Of a stretch of DNA of 7,114 nucleotides, positions 1-5,816 are shown piece by piece; positions within the stretch are counted from its first letter, which is position 1; each line of letters begins with the position of its first letter. Both the position numbers and the translations under genes were made by a program. The notes under the pieces were generated by a model. That model was not told where the DNA came from and ran no database searches. It was given only the letters and a program-made list of their open reading frames with translations. The stretch covers positions 1 to 7,114 of the forward strand of contig LKMY01000084.1 of NCBI GenBank assembly GCA_001564205.1, given 5' to 3'. Source of the stretch: Nanohaloarchaea archaeon PL-Br10_U2g5 (GTDB taxonomy: Archaea > Halobacteriota > Halobacteria > Halobacteriales > Haloferacaceae).

Positions 1-52
1 CTACCTCTCCGTCCGCCGCGGGCGCTCGCTTCGCTACGCACGACTGATTGGA

Positions 53-127
53 TTCAAATCCGAATCATGGCCGCGGCGCTCGCGACGTTGCTCGCGCCGC
101 AATAGTGGGACCGCCCGGATTTGAACC
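53..127. repeat. Distal copy of 75-bp direct repeat (includes tRNA-Pro 3' end copy)
   Basis: This segment matches 158-232 with a constant offset of 105 bases and only two mismatches (64/169 and 68/173). The copy begins with TTCAAATCCG and ends with CGGATTTGAACC, so it is bounded by a 10-bp inverted repeat. It encloses a hairpin with arms at 73-79 and 94-100. Its last 22 bases (106-127) are identical to the T-arm-to-discriminator portion of the adjacent tRNA-Pro gene, but no remaining tRNA body follows, so it is not a functional tRNA gene. Confidence 0.93.
106..127 (-). other. Isolated tRNA-Pro 3'-end copy (att-like)
   Basis: Twenty-two bases identical to 211-232 correspond to the T-loop, the 3' T-stem, the 3' acceptor strand and the discriminator of tRNA-Pro. 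Integrases of archaeal proviruses and integrative elements commonly recombine within tRNA 3' ends and leave such partial copies at the far border. Here only 83 bases separate the copies and no integrase gene is present, so any element must have been lost, or the copy arose by tandem duplication. Confidence 0.6.
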
Positions 128-157
128 CCAATCGCTTCACTCTGTTCCGCTCCCTGC

Positions 158-232
158 TTCAAATCCGACTCACGGCCGCGGCGCTCGCGACGTTGCTCGC
201 GCCGCAATAGTGGGACCGCCCGGATTTGAACC
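158..232. repeat. tRNA-proximal copy of 75-bp direct repeat
   Basis: This is the second copy of the 75-bp repeat; its last 22 bases (211-232) are the true 3' end of tRNA-Pro. The rest lies immediately downstream of the tRNA in its transcription direction. The 10-bp bounding inverted repeat (158-167 and 221-230) and the internal hairpin (178-184 and 199-205) are both preserved. Between the two copies lies a 30-base non-repeated spacer (128-157). The arrangement is what a tandem duplication starting in the tRNA T-arm would leave, or what nested integrations at a tRNA 3' end would leave. Confidence 0.93.
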
Positions 233-283
233 GGGGTCACGGGCACCCAAGGCCCGAAGTATACCAGACTAACCCACGGTCCC
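211..283 (-). tRNA. tRNA-Pro (anticodon TGG)
   Basis: Read on the minus strand, the segment folds as a complete 73-base tRNA. The acceptor stem GGGACCG pairs with CGGTCCC and is followed by discriminator A; no CCA is encoded. The anticodon stem CGGGC/GCCCG closes the 7-base loop CTTGGGT, so the anticodon is TGG (proline). The T-arm is CCCGG-TTCAAAT-CCGGG. The D-arm has the conserved A14 and GG pair, with a weak stem. There is no intron and the variable loop is short. The gene stands alone, with a promoter-like box upstream. Its last 22 bases are repeated 105 bases further downstream (106-127), which marks this tRNA end as a likely past integration target. Confidence 0.95.
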
Positions 284-308
284 TCACCAGTTACTATCAG
301 CATGCAGC

Positions 309-318
309 GCTAAAGGGT
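309..318 (-). promoter_or_regulatory. Candidate TATA box of tRNA-Pro
   Basis: On the minus strand the sequence reads CCCTTTAGCG, an AT-rich core inside GC-rich surroundings. It is centred about 30 bases upstream of the tRNA 5' end at 283, the usual spacing for an archaeal TATA box driving a transcript that starts a few bases before the mature tRNA. Position and composition are the only evidence. Confidence 0.5.
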
Positions 319-390
319 TTCGTTCGGCGGGGCGGTCGATGCGTGTCACCGACTCACGCGGCTGCTTCGGCGATGGATTCACGCGAAACT

Positions 391-409
391 CTCGGGGCTT
401 GACCCCGAG
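391..409 (-). terminator. Hairpin after the SLC13 permease gene
   Basis: A perfect 7-bp inverted repeat CTCGGGG/CCCCGAG with a 5-base loop begins six bases beyond the permease stop codon (415-417). In the transcript direction it is followed by AGTTTCG, only a short T run. Archaeal termination depends mainly on T tracts, so this may be a terminator or an mRNA 3'-end stabilising stem. The pairing is clear; the function is inferred from position. Confidence 0.5.
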
Positions 410-414
410 GCAAG

Positions 415-2274
415 TCATACGCCCCAGAAGTACACGATCCCGAGCGTCGTCACCACGGTCAAGATCAGCTGGAGCGGCGCGCCGAGCCGGAAGAAGTCAG
501 TGAACTTGTAGCCGCCCGGCCCGTACACCATCAGGTTCGTCTGATAGCCGATTGGGGTGAGCATCGCCGTCGACGCCGCGAACGTCACCGCGAGCACGAA
601 CGAGAAGGGTTCGGCACCGATCGCTTCCGCGGTGTCGATAGCGACGGGGATCATCAACACGACGCTGGCGTTGTTGCTCACGACGTTCGTGATGAGCGCG
701 GTGAACAGGTAGAACAGCCCGAGCACGATCACCGCGTCGAGCCCGCCGGAGGAGACGACGACGACGCTCGCGAGCCACTCGGCGGCCCCCGTCCGCTCCA
801 TCGCGACGCCGAGCGGGATGAGCCCGGCCAACAGAAAGATCACGCTCCAGTCGACCGAGGAGTACACCTCGTTCGGCTTCACACAGCCCGTCGCGACCAT
901 CGCGACGATCCCGCCGAGCGCGCTCACGAGGATCGGGACGACCTCCAGCGCCGCCAGTCCGACGACGCCGGCGATGATTCCGATCGCGATCGGGATCTTG
1001 TTCGTCCGGAAGTCCGGACGAGTCAGCCGGCCGCCGACGACGAAGTTCCGGTCGTTACTGAACCGGCGTATCGTCTCTTCGGTCGCCTGCAAGAGGAGCG
1101 TGTCACCGGCACGGAGCCGCCGCTCGTCCATTCGCGCGTGAATGATCCTCCCGCCGCGTCGGATCGCGAGCACCGTCGCGTCGTACCGATCGCGGAAGTT
1201 GAGCGTCTCCAGCGTCTCGCCGATCAGCGGCGCCTCCGGCGAGATGATCACCTCGACGAGATTCTGTTCCGTCTCCGCTTCGATCGTCTCGTCCTCGGTC
1301 GTGAGCTGATCCTCGCTCACGGCCGCGTCCGGCGCGAGATCGAGCCCTTCGGCGTCGACCAGGGTGATGAGACTCCCGCGATCCGTCCGCAACACCAACA
1401 CGTCCCCTTCACGGATCTCCTTCGGTCCGAGCGGCTCCGTGAACGCCCGGTCGTCGCGGATAAGCTGGACGATGTCCGCGTCGATATCGAGGTCTTCGAG
1501 GCTCTGCGTGACGGTCTTCCCGATGAGCGGCGAATCGTCGCGGACGACGACCTCCGTCAGATACTCCGTCATCTCGAACCCCTCGATCAGCTCGTCGTCG
1601 ATCTGGATCCGCTCCGGGAGGAGGTATCGCCCGACGGTCGCGAGGTAGACACCCCCGGTCAGGAGGACGATGAGCCCGAGTTGGGTGAACTCGAACATCG
1701 AGAACGGCTCGCCGATGAGCCGCGCCGAGACGTCCGATGCGAGAATGTTCGTCGACGTCCCGATGAGTGTCAACATGCCGCCGAGCATCGCCATGAACGA
1801 CACCGGCATCAGTAGCTTCGACGGTGAGATGCCCGTCTTCTGTGAGATCGCCGTCACCATCGGGATCATAATGGCGACGACCGGCGTGTTGTTGATGAAC
1901 CCGGCCGTCCCGCCCGAGAGCCCGAGCACCGCGAGCAGCTGTTTGAACGGGCTATCGCCGAACGTCTCGGCGATCCACGCGCCGATCATGTTGATCAGCC
2001 CCGACTGTCGGATCCCCTCGCTGAGCACGAACATCGCGAGGACGGTCACCGTCGCGGAGCTGGAGAACCCGCCGACACCGGTCGCAGCGTCGACTTGCGT
2101 CCACGGTTCGAGGACGATCAGCGCGACCATCACGCCGATCGCGGTGATGTCGATGGGTACGGGCTCGGTAATAAACAGGACGAGCGCAGCCACGATTATC
2201 GCAAAGACGACGAGGATGTTGACGGTTACCGGTGGCACCACCGTCCCCGTCAACAACACCCCCAGCGAAAGCAT
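415..2274 (-). CDS. SLC13-family (DASS/CitM-like) permease with two RCK_C domains
   Basis: The 619-residue inner-membrane protein is a probable sodium-coupled anion transporter (sulfate or dicarboxylate class). The substrate cannot be told from sequence. The N-terminal membrane half (about 1-220) has the re-entrant motif FINNTPVVAIMIP (126-138) and GTSTN (172-176). The C-terminal half (about 427-619) repeats the plan with NVVSNNASVVLMIP (530-543) and TPIGYQTNLMVYGPGGY (573-589). Between them lie two TrkA-C/RCK_C regulatory domains, about 238-305 (SPLIGKT, EGDVLVL) and 340-410 (APLIGETL, AGDTLLL), joined by an acidic linker (about 310-338). This is the standard architecture of large prokaryotic SLC13 permeases related to algal SLT sulfate transporters. 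The ATG at 2274 is the first good start and directly precedes the first hydrophobic segment. The helicase gene ends 97 bases upstream, but a separate promoter is likely. Confidence 0.93.
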   Translation of the reverse strand: MLSLGVLLTGTVVPPVTVNILVVFAIIVAALVLFITEPVPIDITAIGVMVALIVLEPWTQVDAATGVGGFSSSATVTVLAMFVLSEGIRQSGLINMIGAWIAETFGDSPFKQLLAVLGLSGGTAGFINNTPVVAIMIPMVTAISQKTGISPSKLLMPVSFMAMLGGMLTLIGTSTNILASDVSARLIGEPFSMFEFTQLGLIVLLTGGVYLATVGRYLLPERIQIDDELIEGFEMTEYLTEVVVRDDSPLIGKTVTQSLEDLDIDADIVQLIRDDRAFTEPLGPKEIREGDVLVLRTDRGSLITLVDAEGLDLAPDAAVSEDQLTTEDETIEAETEQNLVEVIISPEAPLIGETLETLNFRDRYDATVLAIRRGGRIIHARMDERRLRAGDTLLLQATEETIRRFSNDRNFVVGGRLTRPDFRTNKIPIAIGIIAGVVGLAALEVVPILVSALGGIVAMVATGCVKPNEVYSSVDWSVIFLLAGLIPLGVAMERTGAAEWLASVVVVSSGGLDAVIVLGLFYLFTALITNVVSNNASVVLMIPVAIDTAEAIGAEPFSFVLAVTFAASTAMLTPIGYQTNLMVYGPGGYKFTDFFRLGAPLQLILTVVTTLGIVYFWGV

Positions 2275-2298
2275 ACACGAATGACGACACCACGTGAG

Positions 2299-2305
2299 TA
2301 AAAGC
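2299..2305 (-). promoter_or_regulatory. Candidate TATA box of the SLC13 permease
   Basis: On the minus strand the box reads GCTTTTA and sits 25-31 bases before the ATG at 2274. That spacing would place transcription initiation at or next to the start codon, giving a leaderless message. No Shine-Dalgarno sequence is visible before the ATG. The box argues that the permease is transcribed independently of the helicase gene upstream. Confidence 0.5.
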
Positions 2306-2371
2306 GTTGATACAGCCTCGCATTCGACCGTCGACCTCGGAGTTGGAGTCGAACGATCGATTACGTTCCGT

Positions 2372-4426
2372 TCACTCCTCGTCGTCGCGCAGTTCGAGGT
2401 CGGCGACGATGTCGTACGGGTCAGTCCCCTTCCGGACAGAATCGAGGATGTAGAACGCCTCGTCGGGCGCGAGGAAGTGTCTCGTTATCCCCCGACCGAG
2501 CGGGGTCGGCGAGAAACCGTCGATGAACTCCCACTCTAACAGCTTTCCGACCGCGTGTTTCGTCGGCACCTCACCGATCATTCGGTCGTTGAGTCGTTTG
2601 GCCCGCTTCCCCGCGACGACGACGTTCGCGAGCGTCTCCTCGACCGCGGCGGTCTCGTCGTAATGGGTCGCCACGTCTTCCATCTCGCCTTTCAGCAGGG
2701 TGAACGCGACTTCGTCTTCGGTGCGGTCCATCGAGTTGTGGTAGACGCCGTCGGGCTCGACGAGGAGATAGACGCGGCCGCGGTCGTGGTAATCCGGCCG
2801 CCCGGCCCGCCCGAGCATCTGTGAGAACTCCTGGACCGAGAGCCACTCGATCCCCATCGCCAGCGAGTCGAAGATCACCTGTGAGGCGGGGAAGTCGACG
2901 CCGGCCGCCAGCGCCGCTGTGGTGACGACCGCCGAGAGGTCCTGATTCCCGAACTGTCGCTCGACTTTCTTCCGGCGCTTGTAGTCGAGCCCGGCGTGGT
3001 ACGGAGCGGAGTCGTTCCGGAGCTTCCGGCTGATCTCGTGACAGCGCCGCCGCGAGTTCGTGAAGATGATCGTCTGTCCGCGATACCCCTTCGACGACTT
3101 CGTGTCGAACTCGCGTTTCACGAGCTTATCGGCTATCTGGGCCTTCTCGCGGCTGTCGGCGAAGGTGACGTGGCGCTCGATCGGCACCGGTCGCTCCTCG
3201 TACTCGATGAGGGTCGCGCGGAGGTTCTCGGCGAGCCACTCCGGGTTCCCGACCGTCGCCGACAGGTAGACGAACTGGGTGCCGCCGTACCCCGGGTTGG
3301 TCTCCATCCGATTCTCGCTGTAGTATTTCAGCCGCGAGATGAGCCCGTCGAGGCGGTGGCCGCGCTCGCCCTCCTTGAGGGTGTGAACCTCGTCGATGAC
3401 GACCGTACCGACGTCGCCGAGGTCCTTACCGGTCCGAAGCGCGTGGTCGATCCCCTCGTACGTGCCGACGATGACGTCGGCGTTCGGGTCAAAGCGGTTG
3501 CCGTCGTCGTTCACTCGCGAGGAGCCGACGCGGATCGAGACGTCGAGACGGTCGCCGTAGCGGTCTTTGAAATCCTCGTGTTTCTGGTTGGCGAGCGCGA
3601 CGAGCGGCACTAAAAAGAGCAGTTTTCCCTCTCCTTTCAGTGCCCGGTTAACTCCTGCCAGCTCGCCGATCAGGGTCTTTCCCGTTGCGGTCGCACTCAC
3701 GACCAACTGATCGTCACCGTCCAAGAGACCGTTTCGGACCGAGAGGCTTTGGACCGGCAACAGCTCCTCGAACCGTCCTTGGAGATGCGCTGACAGGTCG
3801 GGATGAAGCTCAAGCTCGTCGGTTCTGACCGGAGAGACGTCGTCGACGTTCGCCGACACCTCGTCGTACTTCGTCAGGTCCGGATCGAGCCCGCCCTGCA
3901 GCAGGCTCACGATCCGGTCCAAGTCGCCGGCTTCGTACAGCAGCTCCTCTAATCGCTCTTCGGCAGCGCCCGTGAACTGTCCTTTATAAGACAGCTCCCG
4001 CTCTAACTCGCGGCGGGCGCAGTCGCGGCAGATCAGCTCGTCGTTGTGTTCGATCGCGGTGTCGGCCGTGATCGGTCCGTATCGCCCGTCGTTCGCACAC
4101 CGCCGACAGGTCCGGACGGTGAGCGACTCCAGCTGATAGCCGGCGAGCATCGCCTCCAGCCGCTCGCGGTTCTCCGGTGTGGTCTGCTCGGAGACCCGGA
4201 TGCGGTCGGCCGCCCGCGCGAGCTCGACGAACTCATCGGGTTGGCGAGGGTGGTCCTCGCCGTCGCGGATGACGCGGAACTTTCCCGGACGCGGGCCTGC
4301 GGACGTTTCCTTAAGTTCGAGCCGCCCGCGGAGCACCCGACTTCCGTCTCGAATGGCAACGACGGTGTAGTCGCTCCGCGCCTCGTGGAGGAACAGCGTC
4401 CCGATCTCGGCCAACTGCTGTGACAC
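2372..4426 (-). CDS. Ski2/Hel308-like DExH helicase with N-terminal zinc ribbon
   Basis: This is a superfamily 2 ATP-dependent helicase of 684 residues, presumably cytoplasmic and acting on DNA or structured RNA. Core motifs are all present: Q-motif region near Q226, Walker A SATATGKT (244-251), motif II DEVH (345-348), motif III SAT (389-391), motif IV TIIFTNSRR (452-460), motif V TTAALAAGVDFP (502-513) and motif VI QMLGRAGRP (536-544). A winged-helix-like tail with TPLG (641-644) follows, as in Hel308/Ski2 proteins, but the protein ends without room for the large ratchet domain of Hel308. Residues 1-220 are an extension with a four-cysteine zinc ribbon (C107, C110, C133, C136). Similar helicases are widespread in haloarchaea and some methanogens (possibly the DUF5814-containing group, from memory), with no established role known to me. 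The GTG start at 4426 lies at leaderless distance from an AT-rich box. Confidence 0.92.
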   Translation of the reverse strand: MSQQLAEIGTLFLHEARSDYTVVAIRDGSRVLRGRLELKETSAGPRPGKFRVIRDGEDHPRQPDEFVELARAADRIRVSEQTTPENRERLEAMLAGYQLESLTVRTCRRCANDGRYGPITADTAIEHNDELICRDCARRELERELSYKGQFTGAAEERLEELLYEAGDLDRIVSLLQGGLDPDLTKYDEVSANVDDVSPVRTDELELHPDLSAHLQGRFEELLPVQSLSVRNGLLDGDDQLVVSATATGKTLIGELAGVNRALKGEGKLLFLVPLVALANQKHEDFKDRYGDRLDVSIRVGSSRVNDDGNRFDPNADVIVGTYEGIDHALRTGKDLGDVGTVVIDEVHTLKEGERGHRLDGLISRLKYYSENRMETNPGYGGTQFVYLSATVGNPEWLAENLRATLIEYEERPVPIERHVTFADSREKAQIADKLVKREFDTKSSKGYRGQTIIFTNSRRRCHEISRKLRNDSAPYHAGLDYKRRKKVERQFGNQDLSAVVTTAALAAGVDFPASQVIFDSLAMGIEWLSVQEFSQMLGRAGRPDYHDRGRVYLLVEPDGVYHNSMDRTEDEVAFTLLKGEMEDVATHYDETAAVEETLANVVVAGKRAKRLNDRMIGEVPTKHAVGKLLEWEFIDGFSPTPLGRGITRHFLAPDEAFYILDSVRKGTDPYDIVADLELRDDEE

Positions 4427-4447
4427 TGTCGAGCGGTACGCGAGCGA

Positions 4448-4455
4448 GGTATTTC
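4448..4455 (-). promoter_or_regulatory. Candidate TATA box of the helicase gene
   Basis: On the minus strand it reads GAAATACC, the most AT-rich stretch in the gap. It is 22-29 bases before the GTG at 4426, consistent with a leaderless transcript. This spacing supports the GTG as the true start. Confidence 0.5.
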
Positions 4456-4528
4456 AGGAGTTCGGCTCGTCGTCTCTCGGTCCTCGGCGGTCGGTTCCCC
4501 TGTTCTCGGCGCCGAAAGGCCGATACTG

Positions 4529-4547
4529 ATCGACGCGCTACGTCGAT
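4529..4547. promoter_or_regulatory. Dyad upstream of/overlapping the DedA TATA box
   Basis: A perfect 7-bp inverted repeat ATCGACG/CGTCGAT is separated by 5 bases. Its right arm overlaps the AT-rich box GATTTA (4545-4550) that is the best promoter candidate for the DedA-family gene. It could be an operator or activator site; nothing in the window identifies the regulator. Confidence 0.45.
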
Positions 4548-4550
4548 TTA
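4545..4550 (+). promoter_or_regulatory. Candidate TATA box of the DedA-family gene
   Basis: GATTTA lies 33-38 bases before the ATG at 4583. With the usual archaeal spacing, transcription would begin near 4572-4577, giving a leader of about ten bases. The box lies between two dyads (4529-4547 and 4553-4568). Confidence 0.45.
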
Positions 4551-4552
4551 CC

Positions 4553-4568
4553 CCCGATCTTGATCGGG
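4553..4568. promoter_or_regulatory. Dyad between TATA box and DedA start
   Basis: CCCGATC-TT-GATCGGG is a perfect 7-bp inverted repeat with a 2-base centre. It sits downstream of the TATA-like box and just before the predicted transcription start, a common place for archaeal repressors to bind and block recruitment of polymerase. As RNA it could not form a hairpin with a 2-base loop easily, so a DNA-binding dimer site is the more natural reading. Confidence 0.5.
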
Positions 4569-4582
4569 ACGCCCGCCAGCTT

Positions 4583-5095
4583 ATGTTAGACGCGCTCGCC
4601 GACGCCGGACTGGCCGCCCTCCTTCAGTTCGGGCTCCCTGCCGTGTTCGTCATCTTCATTTTTAAGGGTGCGCTCGTCGGGAAGCCGCTCCCGACTTCCG
4701 TTCTGCTCCCCGGCTACCTGATCGCGGTCTCGGCGTCGGACCGGCTCATCGCGGTCGCCGTTCTCGTCGCTTCCGCCGGCTACGTCGCCGGACAGTTGGT
4801 GATCTATGCGGGTTCGCGTCGGTACGGCACGGCGGTTTCGGGACCAATGCGGTGGGTCGACGTCTCCGAGGCACGCTTGGCACGCGCCGAGCGATGGTTC
4901 CGTCGCTACGGCGGCGTGAGCGTCTTCGTGACGAATCTCGTCCCGTACGTCGGAAGCTTCGTTCTCATCCCCGCGGGGATCGCCCGCTACCCGTTCGGAC
5001 GGCTCGTCGTCTATGCGAGCGTCTCGACCGTGTTGAACTACGCGTTCATCGTCTGGTTCGTGCTCGGATCGGTCGAGATACTCTCCGGTGTCTAG
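4583..5095 (+). CDS. DedA/VTT-domain integral membrane protein
   Basis: A 170-residue membrane protein of the DedA/SNARE-associated (VTT) type; family members act in lipid scrambling and proton-dependent envelope homeostasis. Hydrophobic segments lie at about 14-32, 38-50, 54-80, 112-134 and 140-165. Family landmarks are PLPTSVLLPGYL (35-46), the glycine-rich GYVAGQLVIYAGSRRYG (66-82) and the C-terminal WFRRYGGVSVF (105-115) followed by LVPYVGSFVLIPAG (119-132). The polar residues usual in bacterial members appear replaced: K28 where Glu is expected, T37-S38 where PGD/PGE is expected, and N118 and G124 where two arginines normally flank the proline. It is slightly shorter than the roughly 200-220 residues of bacterial members. 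It diverges from the helicase and converges with L10e 85 bases away. The ATG at 4583 is the only sensible start. Family assignment is good; substrate and role are unknown. Confidence 0.85.
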   Translation: MLDALADAGLAALLQFGLPAVFVIFIFKGALVGKPLPTSVLLPGYLIAVSASDRLIAVAVLVASAGYVAGQLVIYAGSRRYGTAVSGPMRWVDVSEARLARAERWFRRYGGVSVFVTNLVPYVGSFVLIPAGIARYPFGRLVVYASVSTVLNYAFIVWFVLGSVEILSGV

Positions 5096-5139
5096 GCGGT
5101 CGATCGTTTCACGGGACGGCGACGGTCGCTCCGTGAGCT

Positions 5140-5180
5140 AACGCGTGGTGAGAAGAGAGCGCAAATCCAGCGAAATCCGT
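5140..5180 (-). terminator. T-rich 3' region after L10e
   Basis: On the minus strand just past the L10e stop codon the sequence carries two GGATTT blocks in tandem (imperfect repeats 5158-5168 and 5169-5178), then CTCTCTTCTC. Short T-rich stretches after a highly expressed gene are the usual archaeal termination signal, though the runs here are only three T long. The rest of this 85-base convergent gap shows only a weak CACGG/CCGTG stem around 5111-5135. Confidence 0.25.
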
Positions 5181-5711
5181 CTACGAAACGAGCAGCTCCT
5201 CGCCGCGGTCGACCGTGATCCGGCACGGGGGTGAGAGCTTGTTGTACGCGCGGCGGAACGCCTCTTTCACGGCGGGCGCCTGTTCGACGGTGCAGTACGC
5301 GGTGAAGACGACATCGTCTTTGTTGAGCCGTGCGGCCGTCCCGACCGGCTTGCCGAACGCCTGCCGCATCCCGTCCGAGACACGGTCCGCGCCGGCGCCG
5401 GTCGCCTGCTTGTTCTCGCGGATGACCTGATGGGGGAACTTGCGGAGGGTCATCTTGTAGTTGCCTTCGCCGAGCTCCTTGATCAGGTGGCGGTTCGCCG
5501 AGAGGCGCGCGCTCTCGAGCGAGCCGTGACGGATCTGGAGCTCTTCGCCGACGCGAAGGCTGATCTCGACGGGGTAGTCGTCCGGCTCCGCGGAGAGGTC
5601 GCCCATGTTGTGTTGGGCGATTTTCGAGCCCGGAATACCCGTGATGTACTCGCGTCGGGTGAACGAGGGCTTGTCGATCGTCCGGTACATAGAGGCGGGT
5701 TTGTCAGACAT
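5181..5711 (-). CDS. rpl10e: Large-subunit ribosomal protein L10e (uL16)
   Basis: A 176-residue component of the 50S subunit; uL16 lies near the A site and central protuberance region and is needed for late subunit maturation. Recognised from the N-terminus ([16 protein letters not shown], 8-23), the core [16 protein letters not shown] (85-100) and the signature [19 protein letters not shown] (110-128). All are characteristic of the archaeal/eukaryotic L10e form. Length is normal for haloarchaea and the protein looks intact. The ATG at 5711 fits the conserved N-terminus [10 protein letters not shown]. It lies downstream of nucS on the same strand with a 105-base gap and its own promoter box, so independent high expression is likely. 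Confidence 0.97.
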   Translation of the reverse strand: MSDKPASMYRTIDKPSFTRREYITGIPGSKIAQHNMGDLSAEPDDYPVEISLRVGEELQIRHGSLESARLSANRHLIKELGEGNYKMTLRKFPHQVIRENKQATGAGADRVSDGMRQAFGKPVGTAARLNKDDVVFTAYCTVEQAPAVKEAFRRAYNKLSPPCRITVDRGEELLVS

Positions 5712-5742
5712 GGCTACTTGTCCGATGTAGCCGGTGCTGCGG

Positions 5743-5750
5743 CGATAAAG
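5743..5750 (-). promoter_or_regulatory. Candidate TATA box of rpl10e
   Basis: On the minus strand it reads CTTTATCG, a good haloarchaeal TATA-like box, 32-39 bases before the ATG at 5711. It predicts a transcript with a leader of about ten bases, independent of nucS. Confidence 0.55.
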
Positions 5751-5816
5751 CCTTCGATACCGTCGCGGAGTCGGCGTCTTCGGTCGGTCTACTTCGCGCT
5801 CCGTTGCGCGCCGGCG

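Larger units (their letters stand above)
46..133. repeat. Palindromic unit with 17/18-bp imperfect terminal inverted repeats
   Basis: The left end (46-62, GATTGGATTCAAATCCG) is the reverse complement of the right end (116-133) apart from one mismatch and one extra base. The inverted repeat therefore extends beyond the part explained by the tRNA T-arm. An inner 7-bp inverted repeat (GCGGCGC at 73-79, GCGCCGC at 94-100) is nested near the centre. The tRNA-proximal copy lacks the outer GATTGG/CCAATC extension. No protein is encoded. It may be a small palindromic mobile unit, a recombinase site or a structured RNA; the sequence cannot decide. Confidence 0.7.

Noticed and set aside
106..127. Second tRNA gene
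   Set aside because: Only the 3' 22 bases match; the anticodon arm, D-arm and 5' acceptor strand are absent from the neighbouring bases.
53..232. CRISPR-like array
   Set aside because: Only two copies, 75 bp long, one of which overlaps a tRNA gene, with a single 30-base gap; no further repeats and no cas gene.
34..303. Small reading frames on both strands across the tRNA repeat region (34-303 minus, 48-272 plus), with internally repeated peptides
   Set aside because: The peptide repetition comes from the 75-bp DNA duplication, the frames run through the tRNA-Pro gene, and neither has a promoter or recognisable domain.
818..2284. Long open frames on the plus strand opposite the permease gene (such as 1138-1815 and 1670-2284)
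   Set aside because: They are antisense to a clearly conserved protein, have low-complexity Arg/Asp- or Ser/Thr-rich composition typical of GC-rich shadow frames, and show no family motif.
2275..2371. Helicase and permease as one operon
   Set aside because: The 97-base gap contains a TATA-like box at leaderless distance from the permease start, and the functions show no link.
2996..3613. Plus-strand open frame opposite the helicase gene
   Set aside because: It mirrors the helicase motifs in antisense and has the Val/Arg/Asp-rich composition of a complementary frame; no independent promoter was seen.
2372..5095. Helicase plus adjacent membrane protein as a defence system
   Set aside because: The two genes are divergent, the helicase lacks nuclease or other effector partners, and both belong to widely conserved haloarchaeal housekeeping-type families.
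5096..5180. Bidirectional hairpin terminator between DedA and rpl10e
   Set aside because: Only a 5-bp CACGG/CCGTG stem with a poorly paired interior is present and there is no flanking T run on the plus strand, so it is too weak to annotate as shared.
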